Program-made: the position numbers and the translations under genes
In this document: positions 1 to 6,798 of the stretch, one piece after another
Layout of the letters: each line of letters begins with the position of its first letter
How positions within the stretch are numbered: the first letter of the stretch is position 1
The notes under the pieces: model-generated
What the model saw: the letters and a program-made list of their open reading frames with translations, nothing else
The model's database searches: none
What the model was told of the DNA's origin: nothing
Assembly: GCA_017308345.1 (NCBI GenBank)
Contig: JAFKFE010000525.1
Coordinates: 1-10,228 of the forward strand
Source: Alphaproteobacteria bacterium
GTDB lineage: Bacteria; Pseudomonadota; Alphaproteobacteria; Rhizobiales; Rhizobiaceae
Reading direction: 5' to 3'
DNA: 10,228 nucleotides

Positions 1-1618
1 CAATGAGCGCGCGTGTCTCGGCGATGCCGTACAGCGCGGCGAACGAACCGAAGCGCGGCCCGCGCTCCTGGCCGATCAGCACCTGGTAGATCATCTGGAA
101 GAAGGCGACCGACACGCCGGGCCCGCCTTCCGGGCTCTGCTTGGAATGATCCTGGTAGCGCTCGATCTTGCGCGCGACATTGAGCGCGGCGTTCTGGATC
201 GCCTCGCCGTCGGCGCCTTGCGGCAGCGCGCCGAGCGCCTCGGAAAGCTTCGCCAGCGCCTCGCGCTCCACCTCGTCGGCGGCGCGAAAAACCTTGGTCG
301 GCTTCACGAAGTCGTCGAAATAGCGGATGGCGTAGCCGGTCAGCCGGTCGAGCTCGGGATGCGTCTTCGGCGTCACGCCCGGCGCATGGCGCGAGATGAA
401 GCCCCACAGCACCGACTTGTCATGCGCGTTCGAGGCGCTCACCAGGTTGAGCAGCAGCGCGAATGGCACCGGCAAATCGATGGCCGGCGGGTTGCCGTCA
501 TGCATGTGCCAGACTGGATTGCCGAGCCGCTCCTTCCAGTCCTGGCGCGGATAGGCGCCGAGGAAAGCGTAATACTCGTCCACCGCCTTCGGGATGACGT
601 CGAAATAGAGCTTCTTGGCCTGCCGCGGCCGCTGGTACATATAGAGGCCGAGGCTCTCCGTCGGCGCATAGGTCAGCCACTCGTCGATGGTCAGGCCATT
701 GCCCTTCGACTTCGAGATCTTCTGGCCTTCCTCGTCGAGGAACAACTCGTAGACGAAATGCTCCGGCGCGCGTCCGCCGAGGATGTTGCAGATACGGTCG
801 TAGATCGCGGCGTTGGTCTGGTGGTCCTTGCCGAACATCTCGAAGTCGACGCCGAGCGCCGCCCAGCGCATGCCGAAATCCGGCTTCCACTGCAGCTTCA
901 CATGGCCGCCGGTGACCGGCAGCGTCGTCTCGGTGCCTTCGTCGTCGAAGGTGACGGTGCCGGCCTTGGCATCGACATTGATCATCGGCACGTAGAGCAC
1001 GCGGCCGCTCTTCGGCGAGATCGGCAGGAACGGGCTGTAGGTCGCCTGGCGCTCCGGCCCGAGCGTCGGCAGCATCACGCCCATGATCTCGTCATAGCGC
1101 TCCGCGACGCGCAGCAGCACCTCGTCGAAACGGCCGGCCTTGTAGTACTGCGTCGCGCTGGCGAACTCGTAGTCGAAGCCGAACGTGTCGAGGAAGCGGC
1201 ACAGCATCGCGTTGTTGTGGTCGGCGAAGCTTGCATAGTCGCCGCCGAACGGATTGGGCACCGAGGTCAGCGGCATATGCAGATAGGGCTCGAGCGCGGC
1301 GCGGTCCGGCACGTTGTCCGGAATCTTGCGCATGCCGTCCATGTCGTCGGAGAAGCACAGGAGCTTGGTCTTGACCTTGTCTTGCGTCAGCACCCGGAAG
1401 GCATGCCGCACCATGGTCGTGCGCGCCACCTCGCCGAAGGTGCCGATATGCGGCAGGCCGGATGGGCCGTAGCCGGTCTCGAACAACACGGTTTGCGGAA
1501 ACGCCTCGCCTTTGTAGCGGGCGATGATCTTCTTGGCTTCCTCGAACGGCCAGGCCTTGCTCTCGGCCGCCGCGGCAAGCATCTCGGGATTGAGATCGAT
1601 GATGTTTGATCCCGTCAT
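1..1618 (-). CDS. lysK: Class I lysyl-tRNA synthetase (partial, C-terminal end outside window)
   Basis: Attaches lysine to tRNA-Lys in the cytoplasm. The minus-strand reading frame is open from an ATG at 1618 to the left edge, giving 539 visible codons. Family members in this group are about 550 residues from memory, so only a short C-terminal tail is missing. The protein begins [15 protein letters not shown]. The class I signatures are present: a HIGH-type motif, PHIG, at residues 56-59 within GPSGLPHIG, and a KMSKS-type loop, KISKS, at residues 300-304 followed by KGNG. This is the archaeal-type class I enzyme used by many alphaproteobacteria, not the class II LysS of enterobacteria. The frame also stays open upstream of the ATG but offers no in-frame ATG nearby, so 1618 is the best start. 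It is transcribed divergently from the TerB-family gene. Family assignment is very secure. Confidence 0.96.
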   Translation of the reverse strand, partial: MTGSNIIDLNPEMLAAAAESKAWPFEEAKKIIARYKGEAFPQTVLFETGYGPSGLPHIGTFGEVARTTMVRHAFRVLTQDKVKTKLLCFSDDMDGMRKIPDNVPDRAALEPYLHMPLTSVPNPFGGDYASFADHNNAMLCRFLDTFGFDYEFASATQYYKAGRFDEVLLRVAERYDEIMGVMLPTLGPERQATYSPFLPISPKSGRVLYVPMINVDAKAGTVTFDDEGTETTLPVTGGHVKLQWKPDFGMRWAALGVDFEMFGKDHQTNAAIYDRICNILGGRAPEHFVYELFLDEEGQKISKSKGNGLTIDEWLTYAPTESLGLYMYQRPRQAKKLYFDVIPKAVDEYYAFLGAYPRQDWKERLGNPVWHMHDGNPPAIDLPVPFALLLNLVSASNAHDKSVLWGFISRHAPGVTPKTHPELDRLTGYAIRYFDDFVKPTKVFRAADEVEREALAKLSEALGALPQGADGEAIQNAALNVARKIERYQDHSKQSPEGGPGVSVAFFQMIYQVLIGQERGPRFGSFAALYGIAETRALI

Positions 1619-1773
1619 GTCGAAGTTCCAGTCATGGCCGTCTGCGCGGCGGATAAGATTTGTCGACCGGTCTCTAGGCGCGCGAGGCCGGAGCGTCAAC
1701 GATTTGCGGCGGTTTTCCTTGCGGCGCCACAATGGCGCTCCTACGTTCGGGGCCCATCATCAAGGAGTTTTGA

Positions 1774-2187
1774 ATGCCTTCCCTGACGCCGCACGAAGCC
1801 CTGGTCCACCTGATGGTCATCACATCGGCCTCCGATCGCGACATGACCGATGTCGAGCTGGCGCGGATCGGCGACGTCGTCCGTTCCTGGCCGGTGTTCG
1901 TCGACTTCAATCGCGACAGGCTGATCGCGGTGGCGCAAGCCTGCCAGAAGGCGCTGCACGAGAAGGACGGACTGGAAGGCGTTTTGGCGCGCGTCGCCGA
2001 AGCGCTGCCGGAGCGGCTGCGCGACACTGCTTATGCCGCTGCTTACGAGGTCGCCGCCGTCGATCTCGAAATGCGCATGGAGGAAGTCAGGGTGCTGCAG
2101 CTCATCCGTCTCAGGCTCGATCTCGACACGCTGACGGTGGCTGCGATCGCGCGCGCCGCGAAAGCCCGTCTGCGCACGCTCACCTGA
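1774..2187 (+). CDS. TerB-family protein
   Basis: A 137-residue cytoplasmic protein with no signal peptide or membrane segment. Its N-terminal third resembles the TerB/tellurite-resistance fold: a hydrophobic helix (VHLMVITSASD) followed by an acidic stretch, DRDMTDVELARIGDVV at about residues 21-36, where family members carry conserved acidic residues. The rest is predicted helical and leucine/alanine-rich. The start is well supported: AAGGAG at 1762-1767 lies 6 bases before the ATG. Despite the family name, a lone TerB-like gene without terC/terD neighbours is unlikely to confer tellurite resistance, and its real role is unknown. It stands alone between divergent lysK and the convergent, broken binding-protein gene. 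Family call moderate to good; function open. Confidence 0.8.
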   Translation: MPSLTPHEALVHLMVITSASDRDMTDVELARIGDVVRSWPVFVDFNRDRLIAVAQACQKALHEKDGLEGVLARVAEALPERLRDTAYAAAYEVAAVDLEMRMEEVRVLQLIRLRLDLDTLTVAAIARAAKARLRTLT

Positions 2188-2221
2188 GGCGCATCGCGTC
2201 GCTGCGCGCTTCCGGCATGCG

Positions 2222-3073
2222 TTAGAAGAAGCTTACGGGGAAATAGCGCAGGTAGAACTCGGCGAAGGTCCCCTTGATCGAGATTTCCTGCAGCGCGTAG
2301 TCGAAGGCGGCGGCAAGCGCGGTGTCGCTCTTGCGGGTGGCGATCGCCATGCCCGAGCCCAGATATTCGGGCGCCAGGTACGGACCGCCGGCGAACCGGC
2401 AGCAGCCGGCGGCGTCGGAGCCGCCCAGCCAGAAGGCGAAGCGCATGCCGTCGCCGAAGGCGGCGTCGATCTTGCCGGCCTTGAGGTCGGCGTAGAGGCC
2501 TTCCGGTGTGTCGAAGGTCACGACCTGCACGGTGGCGAAGTAATCGCGCAGCACCTTCTCATGCGCCGAACCGGCGACGACGCCGACCCGCTTGCTGCGC
2601 AGCTTGTCGAGGATCGGCTCGCCGAAGGCCTTCGCCTTCGGCATGATGAAGCGCGCCGGGAATTGCATATAGGAGCGCGAAAAGGCGTATTTCTCGCGGC
2701 TTTGCGGCGTCGCGGCGATGCCGGCGATGATCGCCTCGCCCTCGCCTTTCTGAAGAGCATCCTCCAGCTCGTTCCACGGCAGGGCCTGGACCTGGTATTT
2801 CTAGAAGACGCCCAGTTCCGCGCAGATCGCCAGCGCCAGATCGATGTGGAAACCCGAGAGGCGGCCCGAACCGTCCAGGAAGTTGAAGGGCGGAAAATCG
2901 GTGGTGGTGAGGAATCTGAGCCGCGGCAGCGCGGAGAGGTCGGGTTTGGGCAGCCGCTCCTTGGTATCCCACAGCACCGGCACCTGCGGCTCGGCGCCTT
3001 GAGTCGCGCCGGCAAAGGGCAACGTGCCGGCAAGTGCGGACATCAGGGCCAGAAATATCCACCGCAAGATCAC
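2222..3073 (-). pseudogene. Periplasmic solute-binding protein, family 3, interrupted by in-frame TAG
   Basis: This would encode a 283-residue periplasmic amino-acid-type binding protein (SBP_bac_3 fold). The likely start is GTG at 3073, with GGAG at 3081-3084 on the minus strand placed 7 bases upstream. Residues 1-27 form a signal peptide (WIFLALMSALAG core). LRFLTTTDFPPFNFLD at about residues 52-67 is the typical first strand and ligand loop, and GFHIDLALAICAELG follows. Codon 91 (2801-2803) is TAG. The same frame then continues with KYQVQALPWNELEDAL, GEGEAIIAGIAAT, and a normal C-terminal lobe including LKAGKIDAAFGDG, to TAA at 2222. Because both halves are in one frame, a single base substitution explains the break. 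The upstream product would be only 90 residues. The first ATG after the break (2668) lies inside the fold, so the downstream part is not a credible separate gene. No permease or ATPase gene adjoins it. A sequencing error remains possible. Confidence 0.85.
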
Positions 3074-3196
3074 GATATGGCTCCGCCCGCATCTCGTTCG
3101 GAGGCTTTTCGTATGAAAATGATGCAGGCACAACGGTTTTTGATTTCAAGCGGCTAAATTAAGCGTATGATTCCCAACGTTGCAAATGACTCCGTG

Positions 3197-3221
3197 CGCC
3201 GGAAGGGGGAAGCTACCGGCG
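3197..3221. promoter_or_regulatory. Dyad in the spacer between the binding-protein gene and the luxR-type gene
   Basis: Arms CGCCGG and CCGGCG are separated by 13 bases rich in G and A. The site lies in the divergent spacer 3074-3321, about 100 bases before the LuxR-type start codon, where promoters for both genes should be. It could be an operator or merely a chance GC-rich dyad. No convincing -35/-10 pair was identified in the spacer. Confidence 0.25.
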
Positions 3222-3299
3222 TTGCGGAGACGATTGCGATCCCGGGGTTGATGGCGAAGGGGTGTTCGGGCATCTACCGTCGGTGACGAAAAAGCAGAA

Positions 3300-3320
3300 G
3301 CAACATGGGGTAGATGTTGC
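3300..3320. promoter_or_regulatory. Inverted repeat directly before the luxR-type start codon
   Basis: Perfect 7-base arms GCAACAT (3300-3306) and ATGTTGC (3314-3320) flank a 7-base centre, GGGGTAG. The repeat ends one base before the ATG at 3322. As DNA it could be a binding site for a dimeric regulator, perhaps autoregulation by the LuxR-type protein. As RNA it would be a hairpin whose loop carries GGGG, the only purine-rich run near the start codon, and so could modulate translation. If translation really begins further upstream (GTG at 3262) the repeat would be inside coding sequence, but I consider that less likely. Confidence 0.4.
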
Positions 3321-3321
3321 G

Positions 3322-4053
3322 ATGGGCCTGTTTGACAGAACTCTGGAATACATAGACCAGTTGCAGAATGCTGGCACCGCCGCGGCGGTTTGCGAGAGGC
3401 TGCTGGACGTCACTTCGAATTTCGGCCTGACGGCGCTGATGGCGGGAACCGTGCCGCAGCCTGGTACGCCGCGTGGCCAGCAGAAACAGCACGTGCTGCT
3501 TTGCGATTGGCCCGGCGATTGGCTGGAGCGCTATGTCGCGCGCAACTATGTGGACCACGATCCGGTCGTCAGCCACATGAAGCAGCTTCAGGCGCCGTTC
3601 CAATGGCGGGATGCTTCCAAGAGCGCCTTGATCGACAAGAGCAGTGACGAAGTCATGGGTGACGCGCGCGAGTTCAAGCTGCGCGACGGCCTGGCGCTTC
3701 CGCTGGTCACGCTCGACGGCCAGATCGTCATGGTTTCGCTGGGCGGCGAGACGGTTGAACTGTCGGATGCCGAATTCGGAATGGTCTCGCTGGCGTCGAC
3801 CTATGCGATCGGCCGCGCCATGCAACTGCATACCAAGGCCGACAGGGTCGTCGATCACATAGAGTTGACGGCGCGTGAGCGGGAATGCCTGCAATGGGCG
3901 GCCGTCGGCAAGTCCGAATGGGAGATATCTCAAATTTTAGGTATCTCGGAACACACTTCCGAGAAACATCTTCTTAACGCCAAGAGCAAACTGGGTGCCG
4001 CCAACCGGGTTCAGGCTGTCGCGGAGGCGATTAGGCGTGGCTATATTAGCTAG
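3322..4053 (+). CDS. mqsR: LuxR-family acyl-homoserine-lactone-responsive regulator
   Basis: A 243-residue cytoplasmic quorum-sensing receptor and transcription factor. Residues ~20-165 are the autoinducer-binding domain, with the conserved signal-pocket pattern: W67 and Y71 in DWLERY, D80-P81 in HDPVV, W95 in FQWRD, and G123 in LRDGLALPL. Residues ~182-242 are a LuxR-type helix-turn-helix (LTARERECLQWAAVGKSEWE, then ISEHTSEKHL). The length is normal for TraR/LuxR proteins. The ATG at 3322 was chosen because MGLFDRTLEYID starts where family members start. A GTG at 3262 would add 20 unusual residues. No strong Shine-Dalgarno precedes 3322; only GGGG at 3307-3310, inside an inverted repeat. It is followed 98 bases later by a LuxI-type synthase, its presumed signal source. 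The symbol comes from remembered similarity to the Mesorhizobium mqsRIC order, not from a search. The LuxR family call is near certain. Confidence 0.93.
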   Translation: MGLFDRTLEYIDQLQNAGTAAAVCERLLDVTSNFGLTALMAGTVPQPGTPRGQQKQHVLLCDWPGDWLERYVARNYVDHDPVVSHMKQLQAPFQWRDASKSALIDKSSDEVMGDAREFKLRDGLALPLVTLDGQIVMVSLGGETVELSDAEFGMVSLASTYAIGRAMQLHTKADRVVDHIELTARERECLQWAAVGKSEWEISQILGISEHTSEKHLLNAKSKLGAANRVQAVAEAIRRGYIS

Positions 4054-4072
4054 GTCGGCCGTGCCGACCTAG
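4050..4072. promoter_or_regulatory. Perfect palindrome overlapping the luxR-type stop codon, upstream of luxI-type gene
   Basis: Arms CTAGGTCGGC (4050-4059) and GCCGACCTAG (4063-4072) are exact reverse complements separated by CGT. The left arm includes the TAG stop codon of the receptor gene. The centre is about 91 bases before the synthase ATG, a sensible place for a lux-box-type operator in front of an autoinduced synthase gene. It does not match the classic 20-base lux box. The RNA form would be a 10-pair hairpin with a 3-base loop, so it could also attenuate or terminate readthrough from the receptor gene, although no U-run follows (AAATTCTT). Both roles are inferred; the symmetry itself is certain. 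Confidence 0.55.
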
Positions 4073-4151
4073 AAATTCTTGCCTGCGCATTCGCGCAATA
4101 TTCTAAGGGACATCACGGCCGTATCTTCCTCTCAAGCCTAGGAGACGGCTA

Positions 4152-4790
4152 ATGCTCTTTGCCCTTACCACTCAAGAATTGATGGAACGCCCCGACCTTT
4201 GGGAGGCCGTCCACCGCCTGCGCTACAAGATCTTCGTCGAGGAGATGGGATGGACCGATCTTGACCGTCCGGACCAGCTCGAGATCGACCAGTTCGACCA
4301 TGACGAGGCCGAACACCATCTCGTCATCCGCAATGGTGAACTGGCTGGTTACCAGCGCATGCTGCCGACGACACGGCCGCATCTTCTGACGGACGTGCTG
4401 TCGGATCTCTGCGAGGGGCCGTCCCCCTCCGGACCGAACGTCTGGGAGCTGACCCGCTACGCGGTGGCTCCGGGCTTTCGCGACGGCAAGCGCGGCGTCT
4501 CGACGGTCGGCACCGAACTGATCGCCGGCTTCGTCGAATGGGGCCTCAAGCGCTCCGTCAACCAGGTCATCATCGAGTTCGAGCCGATGTGGGTGCTGCG
4601 GGCGCTGCAACTGCACTTCCTGGCAAAGCCGCTCGGCTACCAGCGCACCTACGGCAACCAGCAGGTCGTGGCGACACTGCTCACCTTCAGCGAGCATACG
4701 CTCGAGGTCGTGCGAGCCCGCCGCAACCACTTCCTGCCGGTGCTGACCAGGGGCTATCCCGGCCAGCTCGGCCTGAGACAGGCTTCGTGA
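4152..4790 (+). CDS. mqsI: Acyl-homoserine-lactone synthase (LuxI family)
   Basis: A 212-residue cytoplasmic enzyme that joins an acyl group from acyl-carrier protein or acyl-CoA to S-adenosylmethionine and releases an N-acyl-homoserine lactone. The invariant LuxI residues are all visible: R24, F28 and W34 in RYKIFVEEMGW, D46 and D49 in IDQFDHDEAE, R69 in GYQRM, and E99 and R102 in VWELTRYAV. The length is typical. AGGAGA at 4140-4145 sits 6 bases before the ATG. A perfect palindrome at 4050-4072 lies upstream and may be the receptor's operator, which would give the usual positive feedback. The crotonase-type gene begins 14 bases after the stop, so the two are almost certainly one transcript. 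The acyl chain cannot be read from the sequence. The neighbouring crotonase suggests an unsaturated chain. From memory, the mqsRIC locus of Mesorhizobium makes 2,4-dodecadienoyl-type lactones; the symbol rests on that resemblance. Confidence 0.94.
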   Translation: MLFALTTQELMERPDLWEAVHRLRYKIFVEEMGWTDLDRPDQLEIDQFDHDEAEHHLVIRNGELAGYQRMLPTTRPHLLTDVLSDLCEGPSPSGPNVWELTRYAVAPGFRDGKRGVSTVGTELIAGFVEWGLKRSVNQVIIEFEPMWVLRALQLHFLAKPLGYQRTYGNQQVVATLLTFSEHTLEVVRARRNHFLPVLTRGYPGQLGLRQAS

Positions 4791-4804
4791 GCAGGGAGGC
4801 GGTC

Positions 4805-5554
4805 ATGAGTTTCCATCCCGAACCGGAACTGCGCGGCCATACGCTGGTCGTCACGGTGTCCTCGCATGACGGCCGGCCGGTGCTCGACAGGCATGCCTAT
4901 GCGAGCCTGGCCAGGACCTTCCACGAGGCCGCCGTCAATGACGAGGTCCGCGTCGTCATGCTGCGTGGCCTTGCCGGATGTTTCTGCCTTGGCGGCGACT
5001 TCTCGGAGTTCCTCGACGCCACCAAGCACCGAGAACTGATCGCAGCCGTCACCGACATGTTCCGCATGTTGGCGACCTTCCCGAAGCCTGTGCTTGCCTG
5101 CGTCGACGGCGATGCCGTCGGCGTCGGCTGCACCATCCTGTTCCACTGCGACATGGTGATCGCCGCGAAGGGCAGCACCTTCAGGGTGCCGTTCGTCGAT
5201 TTCGGCCTGGTGCCGGACGCGGCGACCAGCATCCTGGCGCCCCAGAAGCTCGGTTATGCCGGCGCCTTCCGCTTCTTCTGCCTGGGCGACACGCTCGGCG
5301 TCGAGGACGCCAAGGCGCTCGGCCTGGTCGGTGAGATCGTGACGGAGGGCAGCGCCGAGGAGGTGACGCTGGCGAGGGCGAAACATCTCGCCAAGAAGCC
5401 GGTGGCGGCATTGCTGCAGACGCGGAGCCTTCTCAAGGGCGACACGGACGTGCTGTGCGATCGTATCGACCACGAGATCACGCTGTTCCAGCAGGCGCTT
5501 CAGGATGACACCACGCTGAAGCGGCTGCAGCGGATCGCCCGCCTGGCCGCCTGA
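4805..5554 (+). CDS. mqsC: Crotonase-fold (enoyl-CoA hydratase/isomerase family) protein in the AHL cluster
   Basis: A 249-residue soluble acyl-CoA enzyme of the crotonase superfamily. The two oxyanion-hole regions are present: GCFCLGGDFSEF at residues 58-69 and CVDGDAVGVGCTILFHCD at 99-116. Aligning by eye to rat enoyl-CoA hydratase, the catalytic Glu144 position is T110 and the Glu164 position is F130, so both hydratase acids are missing. D138 in FGLVPDAATS falls 8 residues after F130, at the position of the catalytic acid of enoyl-CoA isomerases and of PaaG. An isomerase-like reaction is therefore more likely than hydration. GGGAGG at 4794-4799 is 5 bases before the ATG, and only 14 bases separate it from the synthase stop, implying a shared transcript and probable translational coupling. 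The likely job is shaping the unsaturated acyl chain of the quorum signal. An unrelated beta-oxidation role cannot be excluded. Symbol from memory of mqsRIC. Confidence 0.9.
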   Translation: MSFHPEPELRGHTLVVTVSSHDGRPVLDRHAYASLARTFHEAAVNDEVRVVMLRGLAGCFCLGGDFSEFLDATKHRELIAAVTDMFRMLATFPKPVLACVDGDAVGVGCTILFHCDMVIAAKGSTFRVPFVDFGLVPDAATSILAPQKLGYAGAFRFFCLGDTLGVEDAKALGLVGEIVTEGSAEEVTLARAKHLAKKPVAALLQTRSLLKGDTDVLCDRIDHEITLFQQALQDDTTLKRLQRIARLAA

Positions 5555-5570
5555 GCAGGCAAGGCAAACT

Positions 5571-5604
5571 CAGCGCCGCGCCAGCCGAAAGGCGCGCGGC
5601 GCTG
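5571..5604. terminator. Strong GC hairpin after the crotonase gene
   Basis: Outer arms CAGCGCCGCGC (5571-5581) and GCGCGGCGCTG (5594-5604) pair perfectly. Inside, GCC (5584-5586) pairs with GGC (5591-5593) around a GAAA tetraloop, leaving a 2-base bulge (CA). The total is 14 pairs. It lies 17 bases after the crotonase stop codon and before the convergent ppk2 gene, so it probably ends the quorum-sensing transcript. Only TAATTC follows, so it is not a classic U-tract terminator and may act as an RNA 3'-end stabiliser or with Rho. The right arm (GCGCGGCGCTGTA) also resembles part of common rhizobial intergenic repeats. Confidence 0.6.
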
Positions 5605-5694
5605 TAATTCGTCGCCATGTTCGATGCATGCCTTTTCCCAAGACCGCGGCGCCCGGGGATCGGGCCCGAGGGCATGCTGTTTGGGCGATACGCG

Positions 5695-6600
5695 TCAATC
5701 CTTCAGGAATTTGGGCCCTTCGCCGATGATCTTCTTGTCGGACTTGCCGACGGCATCGGGGTCGCGGCCGTCATAGGGCAGCGACAGAAGGATACGCTGG
5801 ATCACCGCAAGCCGGGCGCGGCGCTTGTCGTTGGCGCGCACGATGATCCAGGGCGAGAACTCCTTGTGCGTGCGCTCGATCATCAGGTCGCGAGCCTTGG
5901 TGTAGTCGTCCCATTTGTTGACGGCCGCGATGTCGATCGGCGAGAACTTCCAGCTCTTCAGCGGCGACCAGCGGCGGTCATGGAACCGCTCGAGTTGCGT
6001 TTCGCGGCCGATGTTCAGCCAGAATTTGAAGAAATAGATGCCCTCGTTGCAGATCATCCGCTCGAAATGCGGCGTCTCGTCGAGGAATTTCTCGTGCTGC
6101 CCGGGCGTGCAGAACCCCATGACGGGCTCGACACCGGCGCGGTTGTACCAGGAGCGGTCGAAGGTGACGAATTCGCCCGAAGTCGGGAAATGGTCTACAT
6201 AGCGCTGGTAGTACCACTGCCCGGTCTCCGTCGACGTCGGCTTGGTCAACGCCACGTTGCGTGCCGTGCGCGGGTTCATGTACTGCCGCAGCACGAAGAT
6301 CGTGCCGCCCTTGCCGGCCGCGTCGCGCCCCTCGAAAAGCGCCATCACCCGTCCGCCGGTCGCCTGCAGCCAGGCCTGCGCCTTGACCAGTTCGATCTGC
6401 AGCCGCTCGAGCTCCTTTTCGTAGTCTTCGACCTGCATCTTCTTGTCGTACGGAAAACCGCCGGCGGTGAGCTTGTTGTCCTCGATCCAGTCCGGAAGCA
6501 CCGGATTGTCGATGTCGAACTCGCGCTCCTTGCCGCCGATCTTGATCTTGATCGGTGCCGTGGCCGGCGCTGCTTCAGCCGTTTCCGTGGCTTTTTTCAT
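5695..6600 (-). CDS. ppk2: Polyphosphate kinase 2 (PPK2)
   Basis: A 301-residue cytoplasmic kinase that transfers phosphate between inorganic polyphosphate and nucleoside diphosphates, usually favouring polyphosphate-driven NTP formation in this family. A charged N-terminal extension (residues 1-60) precedes the P-loop kinase core. The Walker A motif is [10 protein letters not shown] at residues 90-99. The Walker B region is [12 protein letters not shown] at 147-158. A basic lid-type segment, [15 protein letters not shown], lies near the C-terminus. Size and single-domain architecture fit the class I-like, one-domain PPK2 group. The ATG at 6600 is preceded on the minus strand by GGAAAGG about 9 bases away. 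It converges on the crotonase gene and diverges from the phoR-like kinase gene, so it shares an upstream spacer with a phosphate-sensing gene. Direct Pho-regulon control is plausible, but no clear Pho box was found. Confidence 0.95.
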   Translation of the reverse strand: MKKATETAEAAPATAPIKIKIGGKEREFDIDNPVLPDWIEDNKLTAGGFPYDKKMQVEDYEKELERLQIELVKAQAWLQATGGRVMALFEGRDAAGKGGTIFVLRQYMNPRTARNVALTKPTSTETGQWYYQRYVDHFPTSGEFVTFDRSWYNRAGVEPVMGFCTPGQHEKFLDETPHFERMICNEGIYFFKFWLNIGRETQLERFHDRRWSPLKSWKFSPIDIAAVNKWDDYTKARDLMIERTHKEFSPWIIVRANDKRRARLAVIQRILLSLPYDGRDPDAVGKSDKKIIGEGPKFLKD

Positions 6601-6692
6601 CCAGACGAACCTTTCCAGTTTGCGGACTCATGCTATGGGAGCCTGTGCGGAGTGCCCATCCGGGCGCTAAGACGCTGTAGCATTTTGATTTT

Positions 6693-6742
6693 GCGCATGA
6701 ACCTTCGCGAAAATCGATCCCGATTTTCAGGGCCGCGTGCGC
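6693..6742. repeat. Palindromic intergenic repeat of rhizobial (RIME-like) type
   Basis: The core arms GAAAATCG (6709-6716) and CGATTTTC (6721-6728) surround ATCC. The outer ends GCGCA (6693-6697) and TGCGC (6738-6742) also pair, giving an imperfect stem of roughly 22-24 bases per side. The preceding CGCTGTAGCATTTTGATT (from 6673) and following GCGCATG resemble, from memory, repeats scattered through rhizobial intergenic regions. It sits between ppk2 and the phoR-like gene, which are divergent, so it lies near both promoters. The dyad is certain; the family name is by recollection. Confidence 0.55.
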
Positions 6743-6798
6743 CAGGCCAGTCCAGCGAGCCGCTGACCGGTCGACGGGATGCGGGGTAGCACGGGCCT

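Noticed and set aside
146..1609. Plus-strand open frame of 487 codons
   Set aside because: It lies wholly opposite lysK, whose HIGH and KMSKS motifs are unmistakable. The translated product is Arg/Ala/Val-rich with no recognisable domain, as expected for an antisense frame in GC-rich DNA.
1724..1738. Small hairpin GCGCCA/TGGCGC in the lysK-TerB spacer
   Set aside because: Six pairs in GC-rich DNA are expected often by chance, and neither the position nor any flanking signal suggests a function.
2222..2668. Separate 148-residue protein from an internal ATG
   Set aside because: Homology to the binding-protein fold continues upstream of this ATG to the amber codon, and a start here would leave a partial fold without a signal peptide.
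2561..3157. Plus-strand open frame of 198 codons opposite the broken binding-protein gene
   Set aside because: Low-complexity Arg/Gly/Leu-rich translation with no motif; the minus strand carries the recognisable binding-protein sequence.
3262..3321. Upstream GTG start for the LuxR-type protein
   Set aside because: It would add 20 polar residues not typical of the family and would place the inverted repeat inside coding sequence. An AAGG before it keeps it possible.
4538..5554. Longer, 338-residue version of the crotonase
   Set aside because: The extra N-terminus overlaps the LuxI gene in another frame and has no similarity to crotonases; the ATG at 4805 has GGGAGG 5 bases upstream and begins at the usual position for the family.
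5617..6789. Plus-strand open frame of 390 codons
   Set aside because: It is antisense to ppk2, which has clear Walker A and B motifs. The frame has no domain signature.
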